This document shows positions 9,802 to 18,332 of a DNA stretch of 64,000 nucleotides, piece by piece. Source of the stretch: Adhaeribacter swui (GTDB taxonomy: Bacteria; Bacteroidota; Bacteroidia; Cytophagales; Hymenobacteraceae). Both the position numbers and the translations under genes were made by a program. Numbering within the stretch: the stretch's first letter is position 1; the number at the start of each line of letters is the position of its first letter. The stretch lies in NCBI RefSeq assembly GCF_014217805.1, contig NZ_CP055156.1:62001-126000 (forward strand), given 5' to 3'. The notes under the pieces are model-generated. The model had not been told where the DNA came from and searched no databases. It saw only the letters and a program-made list of their open reading frames with translations.

Positions 9802-11154
9802 ATGAAATTATTTACGCGTATTTTAATTGCTCTTATTCTGGCAAATTTTAGCGCCTGCCAGCCCAAACCCAATCCCGCCGGTCTCGATGCCTTTACCCGT
9901 TTTCAGCTTGTTGAATGGAACAAGCACCTGAGCCGCATTATTATTACGGATATTTTTTCGCCGCCGGTAGCCAGCCGCATTTACGCCTACACCAACATTG
10001 CCGCCTACGAAGCCTTAGTACCAGGGTTTCCGGCTTGCCAATCTTTAGCCGGTCAGTTAAACGGCCTGGAAAATGTGCCAGCCCCCGAACAAGGCAAAGA
10101 ATACTATTACCCAGTAGCCAGTGCCGAAGCTTTTGCCACTGTAATGAAAAAATTAACCCTGGTACCAACTAATACCGAGAAGTACGAAACCGAATACCTC
10201 GAAAAAATTAAAAAAATCGGGATAAAGAAAGAGGTGCTGGAAAACTCGCTGGCTTACGGTAAAAAAGTAGGCGAACATGTAATTGCCTGGGCCTTAAAAG
10301 ACAATTACCTGGAGTCGCGGGCCATGCAGCGGCACATGTTATCGCAGAAAATAAGCGAGTGGCAACCTACTCCGCCCGATTACATGCCCGCCGTAGAACC
10401 GCACTGGAACACCATTCGCCCTTTTGTGATGGACTCTGCGAGCCAGTGTAAACCCCATGATCCTACTCCATTTGATACTTTACCAAGTTCTAAGTTTTAT
10501 AAAGAAGCAGAAGAAATTTATTTATTGGGCAAAAACTCCGACGAAGAAAAACAACTCATCGCTAAGTTCTGGGACGATAACCCCAATGTTTCTTATACCA
10601 AAGGCCACATTACTTATTTTAAACAAAAATTAACTCCGGGCGGCCATTGGATTACTATTACCAGCAATGTGTGTAAATCTAAAAACATAAACCCCATGGA
10701 ACAAGCCGAAGCTTTCGTGTTTGTTACCACGTCTTTAGCCGATGGTTTTATTAGCTGCTGGGATGCCAAATATAAGTTCGTGCATATTCGTCCGGAAACT
10801 TACATTGAAAAATACATCGACCCCGAGTGGGACCCATTGTTGCAAACACCCCCGTTTCCGGAGTTTCCGAGCGGGCACAGCGTTATTTCTGCGGCGGCCG
10901 CCGCGGCTCTTACTAATTTGTTCGGCGATAATTTTGCCTTTACCGATTCTACCCAATTAGCTATTGGTTTACCGGTTCGTAAATTTAGATCGTTCTACGC
11001 TGCTGCTGCGGAGGCGGGCTTGAGCCGGATGTACGGCGGCATTCACTTTAGGCCAGCCAATGAACATGGCGCCGAGGAAGGGAAAGAAGTAGGCAACCTG
11101 GTTTACCAAAAACTAAAAACCCGCCGCAGCGGGCAATTAGCCAAATTGCAATAA
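9802..11154 (+). CDS. Vanadium-dependent haloperoxidase-like / PAP2-superfamily lipoprotein
   Basis: This is a 450-residue lipoprotein (lipobox NFSAC) of the vanadium haloperoxidase / PAP2 acid phosphatase superfamily. All residues of the vanadate/phosphate site can be lined up: K323 and R330 (KYKFVHIRP), S357-G358-H359 (FPSGHS), and R409 with H415 (SRMYGGIH). The intervals of seven (K to R) and six (R to H) match the vanadium chloroperoxidase pattern. Such enzymes oxidise halides with hydrogen peroxide, while close relatives hydrolyse phosphate esters; sequence alone does not separate the two. It sits between the sigma factor of locus A and two convergent VCBS lipoprotein genes, and is the only enzyme in this surface cluster. 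A shared terminator follows at 11221-11259. Confidence 0.88.
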   Translation: MKLFTRILIALILANFSACQPKPNPAGLDAFTRFQLVEWNKHLSRIIITDIFSPPVASRIYAYTNIAAYEALVPGFPACQSLAGQLNGLENVPAPEQGKEYYYPVASAEAFATVMKKLTLVPTNTEKYETEYLEKIKKIGIKKEVLENSLAYGKKVGEHVIAWALKDNYLESRAMQRHMLSQKISEWQPTPPDYMPAVEPHWNTIRPFVMDSASQCKPHDPTPFDTLPSSKFYKEAEEIYLLGKNSDEEKQLIAKFWDDNPNVSYTKGHITYFKQKLTPGGHWITITSNVCKSKNINPMEQAEAFVFVTTSLADGFISCWDAKYKFVHIRPETYIEKYIDPEWDPLLQTPPFPEFPSGHSVISAAAAAALTNLFGDNFAFTDSTQLAIGLPVRKFRSFYAAAAEAGLSRMYGGIHFRPANEHGAEEGKEVGNLVYQKLKTRRSGQLAKLQ

Positions 11155-11220
11155 AGCTGTAACAACCGCAGCCAGCAAAATTTTAAATTTTTAAAAATTT
11201 AAAATCTGGGTTTTCCCATT

Positions 11221-11259
11221 CAACTCCAACCTCGGTTACTGCAACTTGGGTTGGAGTTG
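11221..11259. terminator. Shared terminator between convergent genes
   Basis: The arms CAACTCCAACC (11221-11231) and GGTTGGAGTTG (11249-11259) pair perfectly and are followed by a T-run on the plus strand. The stop codon of the minus-strand gene (11236-11238) lies inside the loop. An AT-rich palindromic run occupies 11177-11205 just before it. Confidence 0.7.
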
Positions 11260-12828
11260 GTTTTTTAACAGAAGTACACTTGGTCCGTTTTTAAGCCATT
11301 GTTCCTGCAATAAGGGGGGCACCGGGGTAGTAGCAAAAATAAAAGAACCCAGCATAATATCTTCGTCGCCATCCTGGTCCAGGTCGCCGGTAGTAAGCGT
11401 GAGCCACCGCCCTTGCGTAGCTGCTAAAGTAGTTTGCGCCCGGAAAATATTATTTCCTTTATTTTCGTAGTAAACAAAACCGGTTTCGGGTTGATGCATA
11501 AAATCGGCGAAGTAGGCAATGGCGGCAATATCTACATCCCCATCCTGGTCAAAGTCCCGGGCTACGGCTTGCGTAGCGCCGGGTAAGGGCAGAAAAACCG
11601 CTTCTTTAAATTTATTTTCTTTGTTGTTTAAAAACAACCGGATACCGTGGTAAGGTTTTAACACAAAAGAATAATCGCCGTTATCGCCATTGGTTAGTAA
11701 TAAATCTTCGGCGCCGTCGTGATTAAAATCAACTAGCTCCAGGTAACTAGCCCCGTAAACCGGCGGCAATTGTACCAACAATTCTTCGGTAAATCGGCCC
11801 TGCCCTTGGTTATAAAATACAATAACACTTTCGGCGGCCTGGGCAAATAAAGCAACAATATCGGGCCGGTTATCGTGGTTTAAATCCCGGATAATAACCT
11901 GGCGGCTACCGGGTATTTTTTTTAAAATATGCTCCTGATAGGTACCATGTTCTTTGGCCTCAAACCAGCTTAATTTGCCTATTTGGTTCCCGTATTGGCA
12001 TATAATTAAATCTAGCAAATTATCCTGATTTAAATCGCTGCTGGCCAAGTGTACGGGTCGCTGTAAATCGGATAGTTGCAATATAGGGTTAGCACCAGCA
12101 CTGTTATTCAGGTTCCAGGAATACAATCGGCCATAGGGCGCATCGGATGGGTTTAAGGAACCCGCCGTTAATACCTGGTATTGGCCATTTTGTTGCCGGA
12201 TTGCGGCTACCGGTGGCGTATCTAATTGAATAGAATCTACTACCGATAATTGATGGTTTAAGTGAAATAACTTATTCCGCCGGTCCCCGATCAATAATTC
12301 TTGGGTAGTAGGCTCGTATTGCAACAAGGAGGTAAGCGCATTTCTGCTTTTGTTAATGGGTAAAGCGCTTGCCCGAAATAAAGTAAGGGAATCTGGCCGC
12401 AGTAGTTCAGGAGCCGCCAATTTTTCGGGAGCCTGCGTTTGGTAATATTCCTGAATTTTAATCCAGTCTTTTTTGGCAATTAATGCTTTACTGGGGTAAA
12501 TATCCGCTTTTATTAAGGCCATAATCTCCGGCGTTGACAAACGCGTATATAAGCTTAGATCAGCCCCAATTCCTAAACGATGCCCCATTACGGGTAATAC
12601 ATTTTTCTCCCAGATATACTTAGGCAATAAAGCAGGCTCAGGAAATTGGTGGCACGCCGAGCAATACACGTGGGCCAAGCTATTGCCGTCTAATGCCGCT
12701 GTTTCGTTTGAATCTGGTAAAATTTGCTGTAATTCTTTCCCACTTACGGCTAAACCAGGGGTATTCTTTTTAGGTGTACAACTAACACTTAATAAAACCC
12801 ATAAGCTTAACCAGAAAACAAAGCGCAT
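11236..12828 (-). CDS. Lipoprotein with c-type haem motif fused to FG-GAP/VCBS repeats
   Basis: This 530-residue protein has a lipoprotein signal (lipidated Cys17). A short cytochrome-c-like segment follows: CSACH at 56-60, then LPKYIWEKNVLPVMGHRLG, which supplies a possible distal Met ligand. The remaining 400 residues are FG-GAP/VCBS repeats with Asp-rich calcium loops (DLNQDNLLDLIIC, DFNHDGAEDLLL, DFDQDGDVDIAAI, DLDQDGDEDIMLG), which should fold as a beta-propeller. The haem motif implies electron transfer on the periplasmic or outer face; this is inferred from CxxCH only. It starts 9 bp after the stop of the next VCBS gene (12838-16386) on the same strand, so the two are almost certainly co-transcribed. 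It converges on the haloperoxidase-like gene. Confidence 0.88.
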   Translation of the reverse strand: MRFVFWLSLWVLLSVSCTPKKNTPGLAVSGKELQQILPDSNETAALDGNSLAHVYCSACHQFPEPALLPKYIWEKNVLPVMGHRLGIGADLSLYTRLSTPEIMALIKADIYPSKALIAKKDWIKIQEYYQTQAPEKLAAPELLRPDSLTLFRASALPINKSRNALTSLLQYEPTTQELLIGDRRNKLFHLNHQLSVVDSIQLDTPPVAAIRQQNGQYQVLTAGSLNPSDAPYGRLYSWNLNNSAGANPILQLSDLQRPVHLASSDLNQDNLLDLIICQYGNQIGKLSWFEAKEHGTYQEHILKKIPGSRQVIIRDLNHDNRPDIVALFAQAAESVIVFYNQGQGRFTEELLVQLPPVYGASYLELVDFNHDGAEDLLLTNGDNGDYSFVLKPYHGIRLFLNNKENKFKEAVFLPLPGATQAVARDFDQDGDVDIAAIAYFADFMHQPETGFVYYENKGNNIFRAQTTLAATQGRWLTLTTGDLDQDGDEDIMLGSFIFATTPVPPLLQEQWLKNGPSVLLLKNQLQPKLQ

Positions 12829-12837
12829 TTTAAAATT

Positions 12838-15800
12838 TTAAAAATTTAGTTGCCGGGTCCGTCCCGAATAATCTTTGATGGTAACGTTAGTCATATTGGG
12901 TTGCCAGGTAAATTTGCGCGCCGATTGTGACAAATAAGTATGGCCGTAGTAAAATTCTACTTTTTGCTTTTTACCGTTCCGGTACGTGATTTCGGCAGAA
13001 GCATCTAGCGGTTGTAACGCAATAACTTTACCAGCAGCCTTGTTTAATTTTGGGTTCGTTTTCCAGACTTTTAAACTATCCTGGTTCTGGGTAACTAAAG
13101 TTAATTTTTCTCCTTTTTTGGTATACAATTGCGCCAGCCCTTTGGCATCGCCGTTTACAAAAAAGCCACTGCTAGAAACCGGCACGGGGTTAAATTTGCC
13201 TTTGCCGTTGCCTTGCAGGTATAATCCAATCAGCGCATCGTAATTGCCGGTAAATACTTCGGTGCCATAGTCGTTACCTACCAAAAGTAAATCTAAGTTG
13301 CCATCCTGGTTTACATCGTCGGCAACCATGCCATAAACCGGGGCAAATTGCGCCACTTGGGGCAAGTTACTTAACTTAAATTTTCCCTGGCCCAGATTCT
13401 CCAGGTAACTGCTGGCCATGTGGTTGGCCTGCAAAATTAAAGCACCTTCCCGTTCTTTAGCCGGTATTACATCGTCGATGGTAGCCACCGCATAGTTGCT
13501 GTAGCGGGGAAATATACTCCGGGTACGTGGTAGTTGGGCATTTAAATCGTCGCGGGTGTGCATGGGGTAAGGCCGCATTTGGCCATCCTCGGATTTTAAA
13601 TAACACGACAGTACCGCATCCAGGCTACCATTTTTATCAAAATCTTTGGCAATAACTTGTAAAGGCTGGGTGGGTGTAGCGCAATAATTGCTATTTAAAC
13701 CTAAGTTTCCGGCCACGTAATCGATGTCGCCATCATTATCAAAATCGCTGGCGGCTAAGCTGTTCCACCAGCCGGTTTGGTTTTGCACGCCCGTAGTTGC
13801 GGTTACATTTTTAAATTTGCCTTGATTATTTTGCAGAAAGGTAATGGGCATCCATTCGCCGGCAATCACTAAATCAAGCTGCCCGTCGTTATTAAAATCC
13901 GACCAAAGGGCATCGGTAATCATGCCTAATTTATTTAGCTCCGGCGCAACCTGATCGGTTACGTTTACAAAACGGCCTTGGTCGTTGCGCAAAATATAAC
14001 TCGGCGGCGTTAAAGGATATTTACCCGAAACTACCCGGCTCCCCACAAACAAATCCAAATCACCATCCTGGTCAAAATCGGCGGCTTTTACGCAGGATTT
14101 ACTAGTAAGTAAAGCTGGCATCGCGTGGGCATCTAAAGTAAATTGCCCTTTGCCATTGTTTATATATAGCCGATCCTGAAACTGCGGAGCGTTTTCGGGA
14201 AACTCGTAGCTGCCACTCGCCACGTATAAATCCTGATCACCGTCGTTATCAACATCCAAAAACAGCATGCCCATATCTTCTTCGGGTTTAGCTCCGCTAA
14301 AGTTTGTGCTGGATATTTTAAAATTACCATTAGGTTGTTGCAGAAAGAAAGTACCGCTTTTGCCCGCAGCACCACCTACGTAAAAATCATCCAGATTATC
14401 TTGATTTATATCGCCAACGGCAATGCCTGGACCTGCCTGGGTAAATTTGTGCGGTAAGGTTTTTTGAATGTTAAAATCAATTTTATCATCTTCCTGGTGT
14501 TGGTACCGGATGCCGTAATCACGACTAACTTCCTGAAAAATGGCCAAAGCAGCCTGATTCGTATTTTGCTTGGCGCTGCTTGGCTGGGCATCGGTTTGTT
14601 TCAGGGTTAATACCTGATCAGTTTTAACATTTTTTAAAATTTGCGTTTTTCCGTCGGCCCAGGTAACTTTTAAAGAATCAATAGTAGTAGCTGCACCTAA
14701 ACCAAAATGCGCTTTATTTTCTACGGAAGATAAAAATCCCCGGTAAATGGTATTTTCGTAGAATTGCTTTTTGCCATGATTGTAGAATATACTTACCCGG
14801 GCATCCACACCTTGCCGATTGGGTTCGGTTCCCGCAAAATTTATCCGCAGAAAATGGTTCGGCGTGGTAGCTTTATCCGGAGAGTACAAATGATTCTGGT
14901 AAACAAAGGCACTATCGTTGATATTATTAATGACTAAATCCAAATCACCGTCGTTGTCTAAATCAGAATAAGTGGCGCCGTTTGAAAAAGAAGGCGTATT
15001 TAAGCCCCAATCTTTGGCTTTATCGGTAAATGTTAAATTTCCATTATTATGGTAGGCGTAATTGGGTATTTTAACTTCCGGGATAGAATCTACTAAAGCT
15101 TGTAGATTGGCCACCTGGCTGGCCGGACCACTCCGGTAAATAGAAAAATCGCGGTCGGTGATGTCTTTAGGGAAACCATTAGTAATAAAAACATCGCGGT
15201 AGCCATCGTTGTCAAAATCGGCGACTAAGGGCGTCCAGCTCCAATCGGTTTGGTAAATGCCGGATAACTGGCCGATCTCACTAAAAGAAGGTTGCCCAGC
15301 GGGCGTTAGCCCGTTATGCAATTGCAGGGTATTCCGGACGTACTGAAAATCGTAGTTAAACTGTTTATTGTAAAAATAATTAGCGTAGTTATTGTCTTTC
15401 ATTAATAACTTTTTGCGCCGGTTATTTTCCGGTAACATATCTACTGCCAGAATATCCACTAAACCATCGTTGTTGATATCGGCCACGCTGTTACCCATTG
15501 CCGAAAAACTAGTGTGTTTAATGTATTTGTTTTTATAGTTAGTGAAGGTACCATCTTTGTTATTGATATATAATACATCATCGGAGAGATAATCGTTGGT
15601 AACATAGATATCCGGCCAACCATCGAGGTTTATATCGCTAACAGCCAAGCCTAAACCATAACCTTCGTACACGATGCCGGCTGCTTTAGTAACATTAGTG
15701 AAAGTATTATTTCCGTTGTTACGGTATAAGCGGTCGTTATTCGGTGAAGAGCCATCGTTTACTTTGTTACGGTACACCGTAGGAATGCTGGCATTTTGCA

Positions 15801-16386
15801 CATTGGTGAGCACGTACAAATCTAAATCACCGTCGCGGTCGTAATCAAAAAAAGCGGCGTTGGTACTGTAGCCGGTATCGGCAATGCCGTATTCGCGGGC
15901 TAGTTCTTTAAAAATTGGTTCACCTTTAGCGTTGTTGCCTTGGTTTATAAAAAGCATATTAGCCCGGCTTACCGAATCTTTCTTTATGGTAGCACACACG
16001 TACATATCCAAACGGCCATCCTGGTTAATATCAACTACTGCCACTCCCGACGACCACTTGCCATTGCCGGAAACACCAGCTACTTGCGTAATATCTTTAA
16101 ATTTAAAATTTCCCTGGTTCAAGTACAGTTTGTTGGTCACCATGTTACCGGTAAAGTACAAATCATCTAAACCATCGTTGTTAAAATCACCGGTAGCTAC
16201 ACCGCCTCCATTATAAATGTATTCTTCCGTTAAGATATTTAAGGAATCACTTTCAAAAATGCGGTTGGCGAAGGTAATTCCGGTATCGTTGGGGGATAAT
16301 TGAGTAAATAAAGTCTGGGGCTTTTTTTGACAACTTCCGGCAATAAAACAAAAGATAAACAGTACGGCAATGGATATTCTATTCAT
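12838..16386 (-). CDS. Large FG-GAP/VCBS lipoprotein with ASPIC/UnbV domain (CRTAC1-like)
   Basis: This is a 1182-residue exported lipoprotein (lipobox IAGSC). It contains two blocks of VCBS/FG-GAP repeats, typified by DFNNDGLDDLYFTGN, DINQDGRLDMYVC and DYDRDGDLDLYVL. They are separated at about 520-590 by an ASPIC/UnbV-type module (ENTIYRGFLSSVENKAHFGLGAATTIDSLKVTWADGKTQ). This is the arrangement of bacterial CRTAC1-like proteins, whose biochemical role is not established. The second block ends in a small beta-rich region with another UnbV-like flavour (NGKKQKVEFYYGHTYLSQS). It is the promoter-proximal gene of a two-gene unit with the cytochrome-c/VCBS gene downstream, and follows the SusD of locus B after a strong terminator. 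Length and domain order look complete. Confidence 0.92.
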   Translation of the reverse strand: MNRISIAVLFIFCFIAGSCQKKPQTLFTQLSPNDTGITFANRIFESDSLNILTEEYIYNGGGVATGDFNNDGLDDLYFTGNMVTNKLYLNQGNFKFKDITQVAGVSGNGKWSSGVAVVDINQDGRLDMYVCATIKKDSVSRANMLFINQGNNAKGEPIFKELAREYGIADTGYSTNAAFFDYDRDGDLDLYVLTNVQNASIPTVYRNKVNDGSSPNNDRLYRNNGNNTFTNVTKAAGIVYEGYGLGLAVSDINLDGWPDIYVTNDYLSDDVLYINNKDGTFTNYKNKYIKHTSFSAMGNSVADINNDGLVDILAVDMLPENNRRKKLLMKDNNYANYFYNKQFNYDFQYVRNTLQLHNGLTPAGQPSFSEIGQLSGIYQTDWSWTPLVADFDNDGYRDVFITNGFPKDITDRDFSIYRSGPASQVANLQALVDSIPEVKIPNYAYHNNGNLTFTDKAKDWGLNTPSFSNGATYSDLDNDGDLDLVINNINDSAFVYQNHLYSPDKATTPNHFLRINFAGTEPNRQGVDARVSIFYNHGKKQFYENTIYRGFLSSVENKAHFGLGAATTIDSLKVTWADGKTQILKNVKTDQVLTLKQTDAQPSSAKQNTNQAALAIFQEVSRDYGIRYQHQEDDKIDFNIQKTLPHKFTQAGPGIAVGDINQDNLDDFYVGGAAGKSGTFFLQQPNGNFKISSTNFSGAKPEEDMGMLFLDVDNDGDQDLYVASGSYEFPENAPQFQDRLYINNGKGQFTLDAHAMPALLTSKSCVKAADFDQDGDLDLFVGSRVVSGKYPLTPPSYILRNDQGRFVNVTDQVAPELNKLGMITDALWSDFNNDGQLDLVIAGEWMPITFLQNNQGKFKNVTATTGVQNQTGWWNSLAASDFDNDGDIDYVAGNLGLNSNYCATPTQPLQVIAKDFDKNGSLDAVLSCYLKSEDGQMRPYPMHTRDDLNAQLPRTRSIFPRYSNYAVATIDDVIPAKEREGALILQANHMASSYLENLGQGKFKLSNLPQVAQFAPVYGMVADDVNQDGNLDLLLVGNDYGTEVFTGNYDALIGLYLQGNGKGKFNPVPVSSSGFFVNGDAKGLAQLYTKKGEKLTLVTQNQDSLKVWKTNPKLNKAAGKVIALQPLDASAEITYRNGKKQKVEFYYGHTYLSQSARKFTWQPNMTNVTIKDYSGRTRQLNF

Positions 16387-16467
16387 TTAAAAAAGATTCT
16401 GCTTTGAATTGACTATTATTGGCTCTATATGAAGGATTGGGTATTTTGACCAACCTAATATACAAAA

Positions 16468-16499
16468 ATAAAGGCAAGATTAAAGAATCTTGCCTTTAT
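16468..16499 (-). terminator. Intrinsic terminator after SusD of locus B
   Basis: A perfect 14-bp stem (ATAAAGGCAAGATT at 16468-16481, complement at 16486-16499) has a tetraloop and lies just past the SusD stop codon. It separates susCD from the VCBS gene pair. Confidence 0.78.
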
Positions 16500-16521
16500 A
16501 AAAGTTACTTAGCAATTACTA

Positions 16522-18300
16522 TTAATAACCAGGATTTTGCTTCAGGTTAAATGTTCCTTCCTTGGTGCGGCTAGTGGCAATTACCCCTTCCGGCACTGGC
16601 ATATATTCATCCTGGCCTTTCGTAAACTGGGCATTTACAAACTTAGGAATGTAAGTTTTTTCAAAAGCAGCATAGGCATTAAGGGTTTCGGCGGCAATAC
16701 CCCAGCGCACTAAATCAAACTTGCGGTGACCTTCCATGGCAAGTTCCAATTTACGTTCTTCCATAATTGCCCGCATCGCATCTTCCTTAGAACCAAAGGC
16801 AGGGTATTCATTAACTTTATAGTTAGCAATTGGGCCTGATGTGCTTGTACCTACTTTAGTAAGGCCGTCAATGGTAGCCTGGCTGCCTGCTCTGGCACGT
16901 ACTGTGTTTACAAGAGTTACAGCGTTAGCTAACGAACCAGCTTGCGCTTCTGCTTCGGCTGCTAATAATAAAACATCAGAGTAACGCATTACGGGGAAGC
17001 TAAGAGCATTGGCAGGTTGTCCCCAGTCACCAGTACCGGCAGTTCCACCGGCTAATTCGGCACGGGTATGCACGTTTTTCTTAGGGCTGTACGGACCACC
17101 GTTAGTTACTTGTCTAATCCAATCCTGTCCGGGATGCGGACCCCAGTCTAAATACTGAATACCCCGGCGACCTACTGTATGATCCAAGCGAGGATCTAAG
17201 GTACCCGCATAAGGAGTGAATGGCTGAGAAGAAGTAACCTGATAATCACTGTTAACGCCGTTTGTAGTTAACGGATTAAAGGTTGGCAAACCAGTTGTAG
17301 CATCTGTCATGTAAGAGTTTACAAGGGCCTGCGAAGGCTGGAAGAAGCCGCAGCAGCCACCAGGTTTGTCACCAGAACCGTGCGGGAAGTTCAGGTTTTG
17401 TTCATAGTTAGCTAAGGAATTATTACCTGCCCCTGTGTTAATGGCGTACTGGATAGCAAATACCGTTTCGGCGCTGTTTTTTGTAGCAATCCGGAAATTA
17501 TCGCCAAAGTTGGCATTTAAAGCGTATTTTACGCCTTTCGCCGTTGTACCATTAGCGATAACATCGTTCAGCAGAGTTAAAGCTTCTGCGTATTTTGCCT
17601 GAAACATCATTGCTTTACCCAAAAAGGCGGCAGCAGCCCATTTATTGGCTCTACCTACTTCCGGTTGGGTGCCAGGTAAATTATCCTGAGCAAACTTAAA
17701 GTCAGCTTCAATTTGTGGCCAGATTTCAACTTGGTTGGTAATAGCCCGATAATCTTCAGTCTGAATTGCAGTTTCTGGAATCCAAGGAAAACCTAATCCA
17801 AAAACTTTCCGGCCTTCCATGTGAAAGAAAGCCCGCAGAAAACGTGCTTCCCCTTCAATCCGGGCTGCATCAGCGGCCGAAATATCCGTAGCTTCTTTTA
17901 CACTTCTGAGTACCTGGTTTGCCATGCCGATTCCATCTACCACGCCTCTCCATTTTGAGCCAACCTCGCCACCAGCCGTTTGTTGATAAAGTTCAACCGG
18001 GTTAATAGAGTTAAAGTCAGAAGGCTCCGTACCTTTATTGGCATCGTCGGCGGCAACGCTTCCCCAAACCCAGTTGGTTGAGCCAGTAGTTTGCGTTTCC
18101 GGGCGGCCATCCAGGGCTGCATAAGCCGCAATTAGCATACCTTCTACGCCTTTTTTATTTGTTAGAGACTGCAGCGTGTACACTCCCACCGGATCTAATT
18201 CCAAGAACTCATCTTTACACGCCCCCATAATGCCGGTGAGCAGTAAAGCACTAAGTGATAATTTTAAAAATTTTCTATTCTTAGTCATGTTAAGAAACAT
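16522..18300 (-). CDS. SusD/RagB family nutrient-binding outer-membrane lipoprotein (locus B)
   Basis: This 592-residue SusD homologue has a lipoprotein signal ending at Cys28 (GIMGAC). Met5 at 18288 is an equally good or better start (MTKNRKFLK), giving a more usual signal length. Family features include EGMLIAAYAALDGRPET, GEARFLRAFFHMEGRKVFG, NKWAAAAFLGKAMMFQ, MRYSDVLLLAAEAEAQAG, MEERKLELAMEGHRKFDLVRWG and the terminal EYMPVPEGVI...LKQNPGY. It belongs to the subgroup with a long central insert rich in Gly and Cys (KPGGCCGFFQP). It follows the interrupted SusC gene by 32 bp. If that transporter is really broken, this SusD has no dedicated channel. The paralogue at 2197 is clearly related but far from identical, so the duplication is old or the two modules were acquired separately. 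Confidence 0.95.
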   Translation of the reverse strand: MFLNMTKNRKFLKLSLSALLLTGIMGACKDEFLELDPVGVYTLQSLTNKKGVEGMLIAAYAALDGRPETQTTGSTNWVWGSVAADDANKGTEPSDFNSINPVELYQQTAGGEVGSKWRGVVDGIGMANQVLRSVKEATDISAADAARIEGEARFLRAFFHMEGRKVFGLGFPWIPETAIQTEDYRAITNQVEIWPQIEADFKFAQDNLPGTQPEVGRANKWAAAAFLGKAMMFQAKYAEALTLLNDVIANGTTAKGVKYALNANFGDNFRIATKNSAETVFAIQYAINTGAGNNSLANYEQNLNFPHGSGDKPGGCCGFFQPSQALVNSYMTDATTGLPTFNPLTTNGVNSDYQVTSSQPFTPYAGTLDPRLDHTVGRRGIQYLDWGPHPGQDWIRQVTNGGPYSPKKNVHTRAELAGGTAGTGDWGQPANALSFPVMRYSDVLLLAAEAEAQAGSLANAVTLVNTVRARAGSQATIDGLTKVGTSTSGPIANYKVNEYPAFGSKEDAMRAIMEERKLELAMEGHRKFDLVRWGIAAETLNAYAAFEKTYIPKFVNAQFTKGQDEYMPVPEGVIATSRTKEGTFNLKQNPGY

Positions 18301-18332
18301 TTAAACAATTTAAATTAAAAATCAGATAGCTA

